A stretch of 35,417 bases of DNA from an uncultured Lachnospiraceae bacterium (GCA_947169235.1 CAMVOY010000025.1:1-35417); one strand, 5' to 3'. Numbered from the stretch's first letter, positions 17,206 through 25,601 are shown. Made by a program: numbers and translations. Notes: generated by a model not told the origin, from the letters alone.

Positions 17206-18141
17206 TCAATCACTGAAAAACTCATTTCCAACATGGTTTGACAGTCTCCTGTAAAGTTCCTCGGCTGCATTATAACCCATCTTCTTCTGTCTGAAGTTGA
17301 CCGCAGCACTCTCGCAGATGATCGCCCCGTTTCGTCCGGGCCTGATCGGGATGTGATGTATCGGAACCTTGTTCCCGAGATACTCGATAAAGTCATCCTC
17401 AAGCCCCATGCGGTCGTATTCTTTTTCTCTGTTCCACTCCTCGAGCTGCAGTACCAGATCTATCGTCATGGTATCCTTCACGCTCTCGACACCGAAAAGT
17501 GTCTTCGCATCGATGATACCGATTCCCCTAAGCTCAATAAAATGTCTCGTTATATCCGGCGCCTGACCGATCAGTGTCTCATCAGAAACCTTCCTGATCT
17601 CGACCACATCATCAGATACCAGACGATGTCCTCTGTGGATCAGCTCGAGCGCAACCTCTGATTTTCCTATGCCGCTCTCACCTGTGATGAGCACTCCCTC
17701 ACCAAAAATATCAACGAGGACTCCATGGATACTTATCATCGGTGCCAGCTGTACATGCAGCCATCTGGTGACCTCCGCGGAGAATGTCGATGTCTCCACC
17801 GGCGTCTGAAGGATCGGCACCGTGAACTTCTCCGACAGCTTCATGAACTCATCAGCTACCGGCAGATCTCGACAGAACACGATACATGGTACACGGTAAC
17901 TCATGATCTGTTCCATCATCTCGGCACTTTTTTCTATGCCCTGTTTTTCCATGAACGTGTACTCGACCTGTCCTATGATCTGTACACGATGATGATCGAA
18001 ATAGTCAAAAAAACCTGCCAGCTGCAATGCCGGACGATTTATATCCGACTGAGTGATCTGCACGCTGTCGAGGTCGTTTTCGCAAGTCAGAACTTTTAAC
18101 TGCTGTTGTTCAACGAGTTTTCTTATTGAAACGGTATCCAT
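17206..18141 (-). CDS. hprK: HPr kinase/phosphorylase
   Basis: A 311-residue bifunctional HPrK/P that phosphorylates and dephosphorylates HPr and Crh at the regulatory serine according to fructose-bisphosphate, ATP and phosphate levels. H140 in SIHGVLVDIFG, the Walker A GESGIGKS (154-161), LVSDDVVEI and the family signature ELRGIGIIDAKTLFG are all present. The N-terminal domain (1-130) has the usual weak conservation. It leads the operon hprK-glcK-murB-rapZ-whiA-crh, putting the kinase and its Ser-only substrate in one unit. A GGAGGGAT site lies unusually close (3 bases) to the ATG. Confidence 0.95.
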   Translation of the reverse strand: MDTVSIRKLVEQQQLKVLTCENDLDSVQITQSDINRPALQLAGFFDYFDHHRVQIIGQVEYTFMEKQGIEKSAEMMEQIMSYRVPCIVFCRDLPVADEFMKLSEKFTVPILQTPVETSTFSAEVTRWLHVQLAPMISIHGVLVDIFGEGVLITGESGIGKSEVALELIHRGHRLVSDDVVEIRKVSDETLIGQAPDITRHFIELRGIGIIDAKTLFGVESVKDTMTIDLVLQLEEWNREKEYDRMGLEDDFIEYLGNKVPIHHIPIRPGRNGAIICESAAVNFRQKKMGYNAAEELYRRLSNHVGNEFFSD

Positions 18142-18178
18142 CCATATCCCTCCATATCAAGGATTACACATACACGGT

Positions 18179-18208
18179 ATTATATCATAAACAGAACATG
18201 CTCGTCAA
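18179..18208 (-). promoter_or_regulatory. hprK operon promoter
   Basis: The minus strand reads TTGACG (18203-18208), an 18-base spacer and TATAAT (18179-18184), 38 bp before the hprK ATG. It is back-to-back with the mrp promoter. Confidence 0.7.
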
Positions 18209-18234
18209 TACTGACCTGCGGCACATTATTCCAT

Positions 18235-18263
18235 TTGACAAAGCGCCCGCTTACTATTATAAT
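18235..18263 (+). promoter_or_regulatory. mrp promoter
   Basis: A perfect consensus promoter on the plus strand: TTGACA (18235-18240), 17 bases, TATAAT (18258-18263). The mrp ATG is 35 bp downstream with GAAGGGAG as ribosome site. Confidence 0.88.
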
Positions 18264-18297
18264 ACTGTGAGAAAATGACTCGAAGGGAGATCTCAAC

Positions 18298-19155
18298 ATG
18301 AGCGAGAATGAAAATCAGACACCCGAAGGGTGCACACACGACTGTTCCTCCTGCGGAGCGAGCTGCTCATCAAGGCAGAACCCTGCCGACCTGATAGCAA
18401 CTCCTCACGAGGGAAGTCTGATAAAAAATGTCATCGGAGTCATCTCCGGTAAAGGTGGTGTCGGCAAGAGTGCCATCACCGAGCTTTTGGCTGTACAGCT
18501 TGCAAGAGCAGGGAAAAAGGTAGGCATACTCGATGCCGATATCACAGGTCCTTCGATCCCGAAAGCATTCGGACTTACGGAGAGAGCCGTAGGTGACGAG
18601 AACACCATCTTCCCGGTAACAACGAAAAAACTTGACATCGATGTGATGAGTATAAACCTGCTTTTAGACAACCCCTCAGATCCCGTTGTATGGCGAGGCG
18701 CGCTGATCGGCGGCACGGTCCGTCAGTTCTACACCGACGTACTTTGGAAGGACATCGATTATCTCCTCGTAGACATGCCTCCGGGAACAGGAGACGTCGC
18801 ACTGACCGTGTTCCAGAGTATACCTCTTGACGGCATCGTGGTTGTCACCACACCTCAGGATCTCGTATCTATGATAGTGGGAAAAGCGATAAAAATGGCC
18901 GGACTCATGGATATCCCGGTACTCGGTCTCATCGAGAACATGAGCTATGTAGCATGTCCTGACTGCGGTAAAAAGATAGAGATATTCGGCGAGAGCAAAC
19001 TTGACCAGGTCGCAGAGGAGTACGGCGTACCGGTTCTTGCACGTCTGCCTATAGATCCGAACCTGACTGCAGCCGTAGACGTAGGCGCAATCGAGTCCTA
19101 CACAAATGAGATTGTCACGGTAGAAATAGACAAAGCGATAAAGACTATCGGTTAA
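18298..19155 (+). CDS. mrp: Mrp/NBP35-family Fe-S carrier ATPase
   Basis: A 285-residue P-loop ATPase that carries or delivers Fe-S clusters. The N-terminus holds four cysteines in CTHDCSSCGASC (12-23), as in NBP35-type proteins. The deviant Walker A GKGGVGKSA (51-59), DADITGPSIPK, DMPPGTGDVAL and the central CPDC motif (two cysteines that bridge the dimer cluster) are present. The standard bacterial DUF59 domain is missing. It is one of few rightward genes, with its own consensus promoter. Its end is only 6 bp from the convergent thiN stop. Function fits with the suf genes about 6 kb away. Confidence 0.92.
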   Translation: MSENENQTPEGCTHDCSSCGASCSSRQNPADLIATPHEGSLIKNVIGVISGKGGVGKSAITELLAVQLARAGKKVGILDADITGPSIPKAFGLTERAVGDENTIFPVTTKKLDIDVMSINLLLDNPSDPVVWRGALIGGTVRQFYTDVLWKDIDYLLVDMPPGTGDVALTVFQSIPLDGIVVVTTPQDLVSMIVGKAIKMAGLMDIPVLGLIENMSYVACPDCGKKIEIFGESKLDQVAEEYGVPVLARLPIDPNLTAAVDVGAIESYTNEIVTVEIDKAIKTIG

Positions 19156-19161
19156 GAAACA

Positions 19162-19794
19162 TCATGCCATATGATATAAAACGGCGATCGAGCCTTTCGT
19201 ACAGGAAACAACTGCTCTTTTGCCCGTGAACTCGTTCGAGACACCGATAGGCAGGTGGTTGTACCAATCAGCACCTGTCACCTCGTATTTGAGTCCCTGG
19301 ATGGTCACGTTATGACAGTGACGATCGAGAGCAAATACGGAACAGAGATTACCTGCAACATTGTAGGTCGTATCTTTTCCGAGGACGATGCTTCCCGAGT
19401 TTACAACCTGAATTGCATAGTCATCACAGTAAAGGGTGCCCCTGGCGCCCTTTTTTGATATGTAAGTGAGTAGTTGGATGTTACCGAGAGTGTGATCGAG
19501 TCGTCCTCCGAGCCCACCGTATATGGCGAACTCCTCATACCCCTTTTCGAGGCCGAGCTTAACCGCGATCATCATATCCGTATCATCCTTATCCTTCGGA
19601 TATCTGATGGCATCAGAAGGCAGATCATATGAGATCACCGAGTCAAAATCTCCGAGCACGACATCTGCCCGCAGACCTATCTCCTCAAGATAATCAAATC
19701 CACCGTCAGCAGCGATCACCAGATCGTCAGGTGCAAGCTCTATCGTATGTGATGAGCGGTCCCCCGCCCCAAATATGTAACAAATCTTATCCAT
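19162..19794 (-). CDS. thiN: Thiamine pyrophosphokinase
   Basis: A 210-residue enzyme that transfers pyrophosphate from ATP to thiamine. Family motifs are IAADGGFDYL, VVLGDFDS, PKDKDDTDMMIAVKLG and GGLGGRLDHTLGNIQLL, with the C-terminal thiamine-binding SNEFTG. The start is the ATG at 19794, which follows GGAGTGGAG. A longer in-frame reading of 53 more codons runs through hairpin element C and is artefactual. No thiamine riboswitch is evident upstream; element C occupies that space. Confidence 0.93.
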   Translation of the reverse strand: MDKICYIFGAGDRSSHTIELAPDDLVIAADGGFDYLEEIGLRADVVLGDFDSVISYDLPSDAIRYPKDKDDTDMMIAVKLGLEKGYEEFAIYGGLGGRLDHTLGNIQLLTYISKKGARGTLYCDDYAIQVVNSGSIVLGKDTTYNVAGNLCSVFALDRHCHNVTIQGLKYEVTGADWYNHLPIGVSNEFTGKRAVVSCTKGSIAVLYHMA

Positions 19795-19819
19795 TTTTAC
19801 TCCACTCCAATATGATAAC

Positions 19820-19973
19820 GGGCCCTCATAGGACAGTTTTGATATGTCCTGTGAGGGATGTCTCTCTGACATCGTTGCGCAGACACCGTACTTTGGTGTC
19901 GTGCAACGTGATGTCAGAGAAAAAAGCGCAAGCGTGCCCGAACGGACAATCAAAAGCTGTCCGTACAGGGCCC
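19820..19973 (+). repeat. Large hairpin element, copy C
   Basis: The outer arms GGGCCCT...GGACAG-TTTTGAT...GTCC pair with GGAC-ATCAAAA-CTGTCC...AGGGCCC over about 30 bp. Inside are CTCTGACATC/GATGTCAGAG, GTTGC/GCAAC with a GACACC/GGTGTC tip, and the tail AAAAAAGCGCAAGCGTGCC. The inner P1 segment pairs less well than in A, D and E. It lies 42 bp past the secDF stop and 26 bp before the thiN start. Confidence 0.78.
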
Positions 19974-20014
19974 GCCTGCGTTTTATAGTTTAGACCCATA
20001 TAAGGGGGCCCGAA

Positions 20015-22357
20015 TCACTGCTTCTTTCCGGCTTCTCTTTTGCGGTTTCTGCTTCCGCCCTCAACTCCCTTTTTAGAGTCGTGCTTAGCATAGGTCTCAG
20101 CCTTCTTTGCAGTAGCCTTTCCACGACCTGCAAACAGATACCACAGCGGTGAAGCTACACAGATTGATGAATATGTACCTGCGATTACACCGACGATAAG
20201 CGGGATAGCGAACTGTCTTACGCTCGACACACCGAGTATTGCAAGCATGAATACCATGATGAACGTCGTGATGGATGTATTCAACGAACGTGACAATGTC
20301 TCAGAGATCGAACGGTTGATGATCTCTTTCAGATCATCACGTGAGTTCGCCTTGTTGCGGTTCTCTCTGATACGGTCGAACACGACGATGGTATCGTTTA
20401 TGGAGTAACCGACGATGGTCAGCATAACCGCGATAAATGTTGAACCAACCTGGATGAATGCGCTTCCGATAACATATACCGTAAATACTACGAGCACGTC
20501 GTGGCACAGTGCAAGAACTGCCGCACCGGCTGTCGCGATATGACGGAAACGGATCCAGATATACAAAAGCATACATGCGATGGCGATGATGGTCGCGATG
20601 ATCGCATCTACCTTCATCTCATCAGATACGGAAGCAGATATCGTCTCTGACTCAACCTGATCCTCACTGGTGTTAAACTTCTTTGCAAGCTCTGTTCTTA
20701 CGTCACCTGCCTGCTTCTCTGTAAGAGCTGTGGTGCGGATAGTGATCTTTTTCACGCCCTGATCATCTGATGAGGAAACCTCACCGTTCAGGCCTGTAAC
20801 CTGCTTAACGACATCAACCACGTCGTCCTTGAGCTCATCCGTGATCTCTGTACCCTTGTCGATGGAAACTGCTGTTGAAGTACCGCCGACGAAGTCGAGT
20901 GAGTAGTCAAGGATGCTGCCGCGTGAGTTCACGTTGATGATAAGACCTGCAACCAAAGCTACTACGATCACACCGAATACTCCGGTGAATATCTTCCACT
21001 TTCCGATGAAGTCGAATGTCTTTCTCTGCTTCTGAACTCCGTAGAGTTTTACATTCTCAGCACCGAATCCTGCGAACGCATACATGAGCCATCTGGTCAC
21101 GAAGATTGCAGTGATCATGGAAAGGATAATACCGATTGCAAGAGTCTGAGCGAATCCCTTTACGGTACCTGATCCTCTCAAATATAATACGAAAGCAGCG
21201 ATCAAGGTTGTCACGTTACCATCGATGATCGCGGAGAGTGCATTTTTAAATCCGTTCTTAATGGCAGAGTTGATAGTCTGTCCCTTTGCCAACTCCTCAC
21301 GGATACGTGTGAATATGATACAGTTTGCATCGACCGCCATACCTACACTCAGGATGATACCTGCGATACCCGGCAATGTAAGTGTTACATTAAGTACGTT
21401 CAGTACAACGAGCATCATAAGGATATAGAATGCCAACGCGATAGATGCTGCCAGACCCGGAAGTCTGTACATAACGATCATGAACAGGATCACGAGGATG
21501 AATCCGATAAGACCTGCCCAAAGTGATGTATCAAGCGCCGTGCTACCAAGCGTAGCTCCAACGACGTTGTCATGTATGTTCTCAAGCTCGAGCGGAAGTG
21601 CACCGATACGAAGTGTTGATGCGAGGTGCTCAGCCTCCTGGAACTCCTCGAAACCACCTGAGATCTGGCACTCACCACCGGTGATCGCCTCACGGATGTT
21701 CGGAGCGCTGACAAGCTTATCATCATAAACGATAGCCATATTCTCGCCAACATGATCGGATGTGATATCACCGAACTTCTTTGCACCCTTTCCGGTGAAC
21801 TTGATATTTACGATATTCTCTGACTTACCACTTGTCTCGGTACGGGTTGTAGCGACAGCCTCCTTGATGGTCGAACCATCCATAAGGACATCATCCTTTG
21901 AGAATGTAACTGCCTCACCCTCATCCGGAGTCGTGGATACTGCAGCACCACTGGCTGCATCAGCAGCATCAGCCTTTGCTGAAAGCTTATCAAGCATTAC
22001 GAAATAAAGCGCACCCGCCTTACCTAACTGCTTGAGGATCTCCTGTGAGTTTGTAGCACCCGGGATATCGATGGTAATACGGTTCTCACCTTCCTGATAT
22101 ACGGCTGCCTCAGTAGAATAACTCTCGACACGCTTCTGCATCTTGTAGATGGTATCCTCCATCTCCTGCTTCGTCGGGTTATCCTTGGTTGCCTGATAGG
22201 TAACACTGACACCACCCTTCAGGTCCAGACCCAGGCGGATGTTCTCGGCACTTCCCTTATGCCACTTTCCGACACCGACAAATGCCACGAAAGCGAATGC
22301 CGCGATCATGATCAGCACCAGCAGAATCTGCAGTGCGCCTCTCAACTTACTGTTCAT
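20015..22357 (-). CDS. secDF: SecDF fused protein-export membrane protein
   Basis: A 780-residue fusion of SecD and SecF, the RND-type pair that uses proton motive force to pull secreted proteins across the membrane after SecA/SecYEG. The SecD half has the first membrane helix, GLDLKGGVSVTYQ, a shortened periplasmic domain, and SVGMAVDANCIIFTRIREEL in the helix bundle. The SecF half begins near residue 450 (FIGKWKIF) and has DFVGGTSTAV and SINDTIVVFDRIRENR. Fusion into one chain is common in Clostridia and Bacillus. The C-terminal tail is Lys/Arg-rich. AAGGAGAGTAAGTAAG precedes the ATG. It has its own promoter. Confidence 0.95.
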   Translation of the reverse strand: MNSKLRGALQILLVLIMIAAFAFVAFVGVGKWHKGSAENIRLGLDLKGGVSVTYQATKDNPTKQEMEDTIYKMQKRVESYSTEAAVYQEGENRITIDIPGATNSQEILKQLGKAGALYFVMLDKLSAKADAADAASGAAVSTTPDEGEAVTFSKDDVLMDGSTIKEAVATTRTETSGKSENIVNIKFTGKGAKKFGDITSDHVGENMAIVYDDKLVSAPNIREAITGGECQISGGFEEFQEAEHLASTLRIGALPLELENIHDNVVGATLGSTALDTSLWAGLIGFILVILFMIVMYRLPGLAASIALAFYILMMLVVLNVLNVTLTLPGIAGIILSVGMAVDANCIIFTRIREELAKGQTINSAIKNGFKNALSAIIDGNVTTLIAAFVLYLRGSGTVKGFAQTLAIGIILSMITAIFVTRWLMYAFAGFGAENVKLYGVQKQRKTFDFIGKWKIFTGVFGVIVVALVAGLIINVNSRGSILDYSLDFVGGTSTAVSIDKGTEITDELKDDVVDVVKQVTGLNGEVSSSDDQGVKKITIRTTALTEKQAGDVRTELAKKFNTSEDQVESETISASVSDEMKVDAIIATIIAIACMLLYIWIRFRHIATAGAAVLALCHDVLVVFTVYVIGSAFIQVGSTFIAVMLTIVGYSINDTIVVFDRIRENRNKANSRDDLKEIINRSISETLSRSLNTSITTFIMVFMLAILGVSSVRQFAIPLIVGVIAGTYSSICVASPLWYLFAGRGKATAKKAETYAKHDSKKGVEGGSRNRKREAGKKQ

Positions 22358-22440
22358 CTTACTTACTCTCCTTTGCTTCTACTTATCTTTTTCTTCCTAT
22401 AAAAATGTGCCGAAGTACATCTTCACACACCTAAGCACAT

Positions 22441-22469
22441 AGTATAGCATATAAGTCTACAGAAAACAA
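22441..22469 (-). promoter_or_regulatory. secDF promoter
   Basis: On the minus strand TTGTTT (22464-22469), 17 bases, TATACT (22441-22446), about 84 bp before the ATG and immediately after the rubrerythrin terminator. Confidence 0.65.
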
Positions 22470-22479
22470 GCATTTTTTC

Positions 22480-22513
22480 AAAAAAATATCCCCGGCGCGA
22501 TGTCCGGGGATAT
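22480..22513 (-). terminator. Terminator after reverse rubrerythrin
   Basis: The stem ATATCCCCGG / CCGGGGATAT (22486-22495 with 22504-22513) is followed on the minus strand by a T run (22480-22486), 20 bp past the stop at 22533. Confidence 0.88.
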
Positions 22514-22532
22514 GCGTATTTGTTGCTTATTC

Positions 22533-23075
22533 TCAGCTAAAGTAGCGGTCCAAAAGTCCCTTGAACGCCTTTCCGTGACGTGCCTCGTCTCTGGCCATCT
22601 CGTGAACAGTATCATGGATAGCGTCCAGATTGAGTTCTTTGGCACGTTTGGCAAGATCTGCTTTTCCTGCCGTTGCGCCATTCTCGGCATCAACGCGCAT
22701 CTGAAGATTTTTCTTTGTTGAGTCGGTCACCACCTCGCCGAGAAGCTCTGCGAACTTAGCCGCATGCTCAGCCTCCTCGAAAGCAGCCTTCTCATAATAA
22801 AGACCAACCTCCGGGTAGCCCTCGCGGAAAGCCACTCTGGCCATCGCAAGATACATACCAACCTCTGAGCACTCGCCCTCAAAGTTGCTCCTGAGATCCT
22901 TCAGGATATCCTCCGGAGCTCCCTTTGCTACGCCTACTACATGCTCAGCAGCCCAGGTCATCTCACCTTCCTGCTTGTTGAACTTCTCAGCAGGAGCCTT
23001 GCATACCGGACACTTCTCAGGCGGCTCGTCCCCTTCATGAACATAGCCACATACGCTACATACCCATTTAGCCAT
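22533..23075 (-). CDS. Reverse rubrerythrin (rubredoxin domain first)
   Basis: A 180-residue non-haem iron peroxidase used by anaerobes to remove H2O2 and O2. The rubredoxin centre is at the N-terminus, [10 protein letters not shown]...CPVCKAP, and the ferritin-like diiron domain follows with [19 protein letters not shown] and DEARHGKAF as ligands. This order is reversed relative to classical rubrerythrin and matches the clostridial reverse rubrerythrins, which are PerR-controlled and oxidative-stress induced in Clostridium acetobutylicum. The start is the ATG at 23075 after GTGAGGT; two further in-frame codons upstream begin with TTG. It is a single-gene unit, divergent from hipBA. Confidence 0.93.
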   Translation of the reverse strand: MAKWVCSVCGYVHEGDEPPEKCPVCKAPAEKFNKQEGEMTWAAEHVVGVAKGAPEDILKDLRSNFEGECSEVGMYLAMARVAFREGYPEVGLYYEKAAFEEAEHAAKFAELLGEVVTDSTKKNLQMRVDAENGATAGKADLAKRAKELNLDAIHDTVHEMARDEARHGKAFKGLLDRYFS

Positions 23076-23125
23076 AATCAATACCTCACTTTCATTAGTA
23101 TTTTACGTACAAAAGTATTAGACTA

Positions 23126-23154
23126 ATGATAACGCATTTCACGGAAAAAGTCAA
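23126..23154 (-). promoter_or_regulatory. Reverse rubrerythrin promoter
   Basis: Minus strand TTGACT (23149-23154), 17 bases, TATCAT (23126-23131). The palindrome ATTAG-A-CTAAT (23118-23128) overlaps the -10 region and is a plausible operator, for example for a PerR-type regulator; that link is inference. Confidence 0.72.
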
Positions 23155-23188
23155 CCGGAACAGCGGTTCATTTTTGGCGATATTAATC

Positions 23189-23245
23189 TTCATATACTTG
23201 ACAGTTAGCTTCATATTTGATATACTACATTCATAAATATGAATG
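23189..23245 (+). promoter_or_regulatory. Probable HipB operator with phased half-sites
   Basis: A perfect palindrome CATTCATA-AA-TATGAATG (23228-23245) sits just after the -10 box. Two further TTCATAT half-sites lie at 23189-23195 and 23210-23216. The three TTCATA starts are 21 and 20 bp apart, two helical turns, so they bracket both the -35 and -10 elements on one DNA face. HipB proteins autorepress their operons through such sites. Confidence 0.75.
23198..23226 (+). promoter_or_regulatory. hipBA promoter
   Basis: Plus strand TTGACA (23198-23203), 17 bases, TATACT (23221-23226). The ATG of hipB is 47 bp further with GGGAGTGAGG as ribosome site. Confidence 0.85.
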
Positions 23246-23272
23246 TTAATTTCAAGATGGGAGTGAGGATAT

Positions 23273-23620
23273 ATGACAATCGGAAGTTTTGAATCAGACA
23301 CGGCCGTTCTTAGCGAGCTCGGTAAACGATTGGCGGACTATCGCATTCGGATTCCATTAACACAAACAGAGCTTGCCCAAAAAACAGGATTATCAGTGCA
23401 TACTATCACAAATATCGAGGCGGGACGCTCTGTCCAGATGGTAAATCTGATCAGGGTCCTTCGCGCTTTGGGCTTGCAGCAAAATATGGATATATTGGTC
23501 CCCAAGGTTATGGATCACCCGGCAGAGCTTCATAAACTCGGGCGAAACCGCGTGCGGGCCACATCACCAATCTATCGCAAAAAGCCGGAGGGACGATTCA
23601 AATGGGGGGATGAAAAATGA
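23273..23620 (+). CDS. hipB: HipB-like antitoxin / XRE-family repressor
   Basis: A 115-residue DNA-binding protein. The helix-turn-helix spans about residues 28-67 (LTQTELAQKTGLSVHTITNIE followed by AGRSVQMVNLIRVLRALG), as in HipB. A basic C-terminal tail (RNRVRATSPIYRKKPEGRFKWG) could contact the HipA partner or DNA. Its stop overlaps the hipA start (ATGA), so the two are coupled. It would both neutralise the kinase and repress the promoter through the palindrome at 23228-23245. Confidence 0.88.
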   Translation: MTIGSFESDTAVLSELGKRLADYRIRIPLTQTELAQKTGLSVHTITNIEAGRSVQMVNLIRVLRALGLQQNMDILVPKVMDHPAELHKLGRNRVRATSPIYRKKPEGRFKWGDEK

Positions 23621-24891
23621 CAACAGCGCGAGTTGTGTTATGGGGCACAGACATCGGAACGGTTTCGATCGGAAAGGACGGATCCGCTATATTTGAGTAC
23701 AGTCAGGATTTCCTGTCATCAGGGATCGAAGTATGCCCACTGATGATGCCTCTGTCTAACGTACCATACTCTTTCCCTGCACTCTCGGAAGAAAGCTTTC
23801 ATGGACTTCCCGGCATGCTTGCCGATTCTCTACCGGACCGTTTCGGAAACACATTGATAGATGCCTGGTTAAGCAAAAATGGACGCACACCCGGTTCCCT
23901 GAACGCAGTAGAAAGACTTTGTTATACCGGCACCAGAGGGATGGGTGCACTTGAGTTTTTCCCGGAAACCGGTATAGATCCGGCTGCAGACGAAGCACTA
24001 AAAGTCGACGAACTCTCTAAACTTGCTTCAGATATTCTTAATCAAAAAGAGGGTTTACGTACAAGTATACACTCAAGCTCTTTTGAACATTTGATTTCCG
24101 TAGGAACATCAGCGGGAGGAGCACGCGCCAAAGCCGTTATAGCCATCAACAAAAAAACCGGTGAAGTTCGATCCGGACAGATAGATGCCGGCAAGGATTA
24201 CGAACACTGGCTTATCAAGTTTGATCGCATCAAAAATAACCGTGACAAAGAAGATGTCGACGATCACCAACATACCGTCACGGAATATGCATACTACCAA
24301 ATGGCGATCCTGGCAGGTATAGATATGAGCGAGTGCAAGATTCTGTCTCAAAGTGGCGAGCATTTTTTGACCAGAAGATTTGATCGAACAGCTGACGGCG
24401 GCAAACTGCACATGCTTTCGCTGGCAGGCATGGCGCACTATGACTATAATATAGCAGGTGAACGCAGCTACGAAGAAATCGCTGATATCATTCGGAGAAT
24501 AGGGTGTGATTATCATGACATACGGCAGCTGTATCGCAGGATGGTATTCAATCACAAAGCAAAAAACTACGATGACCACGTAAAAAACATATCATTTTTA
24601 ATGCAACGAGACGGAACATGGTCTCTCGCACCCGCTTACGATATCACCTTCTCATACAACCCGGCAGGAGCCTGGACCTCGCGTCATCAGATGACTGTAA
24701 ACGGAAAAATGGCAGGCATAGATGATAACGATTTGATCGCATCCGGCAAAAACATCGGGATCTCCGCTTCGGACATGAGGAATGATATTGAAAGGATTGA
24801 GAGCGCCATTGAAAAATGGACAGATATAGCCACATCGGTAGGACTACGCGAGGAGCGCGCAGCTCAGATAAAAGATTGTTTCGAAAAATAA
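23617..24891 (+). CDS. hipA: HipA-family serine/threonine kinase toxin
   Basis: A 424-residue HipA-like kinase. In Escherichia coli HipA phosphorylates glutamyl-tRNA synthetase and causes growth arrest; targets vary among homologues. The N-terminal domain covers about 1-110. The glycine-rich loop with its regulatory serines is SVGTSAGGARAK (161-172). Catalytic and metal residues fit NxDxHxKN at 317-324 (NYDDHVKN, catalytic Asp319, Asn324), and the Mg-binding Asp342 is in APAYDIT. All key residues are present, so the kinase should be active. The module is embedded among housekeeping genes on the opposite strand, which suggests acquisition. Confidence 0.9.
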   Translation: MTTARVVLWGTDIGTVSIGKDGSAIFEYSQDFLSSGIEVCPLMMPLSNVPYSFPALSEESFHGLPGMLADSLPDRFGNTLIDAWLSKNGRTPGSLNAVERLCYTGTRGMGALEFFPETGIDPAADEALKVDELSKLASDILNQKEGLRTSIHSSSFEHLISVGTSAGGARAKAVIAINKKTGEVRSGQIDAGKDYEHWLIKFDRIKNNRDKEDVDDHQHTVTEYAYYQMAILAGIDMSECKILSQSGEHFLTRRFDRTADGGKLHMLSLAGMAHYDYNIAGERSYEEIADIIRRIGCDYHDIRQLYRRMVFNHKAKNYDDHVKNISFLMQRDGTWSLAPAYDITFSYNPAGAWTSRHQMTVNGKMAGIDDNDLIASGKNIGISASDMRNDIERIESAIEKWTDIATSVGLREERAAQIKDCFEK

Positions 24892-24912
24892 CACGCAGGA
24901 TATTCAAAAAAG

Positions 24913-24946
24913 GCGGGACGCTCATCACCAAACGTCCCGCTTCATT
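24913..24946. terminator. Bidirectional terminator between hipA and sufU
   Basis: The stem GCGGGACG (24913-24920) / CGTCCCGC (24933-24940) has a T-rich tail on the plus strand (TTCATTTTT) and a run of A before it (T on the minus strand). It can end both convergent transcripts. Confidence 0.82.
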
Positions 24947-24947
24947 T

Positions 24948-25559
24948 TTACATATCTTCAGTTGTAACGCTGTCAATTCCACTATTCTTAGACAGGACGT
25001 CGTCATGGGCTCCGGCGAGCACGTCCTGCCCGGACACGGATGTCCGGGCTGCGACGCTGGAGACCTTAGACAGGACGTCGTCATGGGCTCCGGCGAGCAC
25101 GTCCTGCCCGGACACGGATGTCCGGGCTGCGACGCCGGAGACCTTCAGCATCTCGTCCATTGTGTGCCACCCGAGCACCGCACATTTGACTCTTGCCGGC
25201 ATATGCGAGATATCTCGGAGCGCCTGACTTTCCTCGAGCTCATCGAGCTCACTGTCATCGACCTCGCCCCTTATCATCCTCATAAAAATATCCCCGAGGC
25301 GTCTTGCTTCCTCTTCTGTCTTGCCTATGATCAGATCGAGCATCATATCCGCGGACGCCTGTGATATCGCGCATCCGTCACCTGTGAAACCGCCGTCAAC
25401 TATCACACCGTCCTCGACTTTGAGGCTTAGGATGATGTCATCACCGCAGGAGGGATTGATGCCCTCGAGGGTTACGGTGGCGCCTTCTATTTCATGTTTA
25501 TTTGCCGGGCGCAGGTTGTGCTCGGTCAGGATTTCATTATAAAAACTGCGATTTTCCAT
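24948..25559 (-). CDS. sufU: SufU zinc-dependent sulfurtransferase with a repeat-encoded C-terminal tail
   Basis: A 203-residue SufU-like protein. SufU accepts persulfide sulfur from SufS through a zinc site. The four ligands are visible: Cys38 and Asp40 (NPSCGDD), Cys63 (GDGCAISQASADMM) and Cys126 (RVKCAVLGWHTMDEML). The normal protein ends near residue 139. Here a further 64 residues follow, made of two near-identical 26-residue units (140-165 and 166-191) with the core ARTSVSGQDVLAGAHDDVLS, plus a 12-residue end. The units are encoded by a 78-bp DNA tandem repeat. The tail is probably tolerated rather than functional. GGAGGAATAG precedes the ATG. It is the last gene of the suf cluster. Confidence 0.92.
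   Translation of the reverse strand: MENRSFYNEILTEHNLRPANKHEIEGATVTLEGINPSCGDDIILSLKVEDGVIVDGGFTGDGCAISQASADMMLDLIIGKTEEEARRLGDIFMRMIRGEVDDSELDELEESQALRDISHMPARVKCAVLGWHTMDEMLKVSGVAARTSVSGQDVLAGAHDDVLSKVSSVAARTSVSGQDVLAGAHDDVLSKNSGIDSVTTEDM
24987..25142. repeat. 78-bp palindromic tandem repeat inside sufU
   Basis: Two 78-bp units (24987-25064 and 25065-25142) differ at only one or two bases. Each contains three nested or adjacent inverted repeats: CAGGACGT/ACGTCCTG, GCCCGGACA/TGTCCGGGC around CGGA, and CTCCGGCG/CGCCGGAG (a G-T wobble in the first unit). They encode the SufU C-terminal tail without breaking its frame. Confidence 0.92.
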
Positions 25560-25601
25560 CTATTCCTCCAATCGGCCATACCGGTAGGTTTAGTTTGACA
25601 G

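Noticed and set aside
19795-19953. 53-residue N-terminal extension of thiN
   Set aside because: It is encoded by hairpin element C; the ATG at 19794 has a strong ribosome site and begins the conserved domain.
24109-24579. Leftward 156-residue frame inside hipA
   Set aside because: It is antisense to a well-supported HipA with intact catalytic motifs and has no ribosome site.
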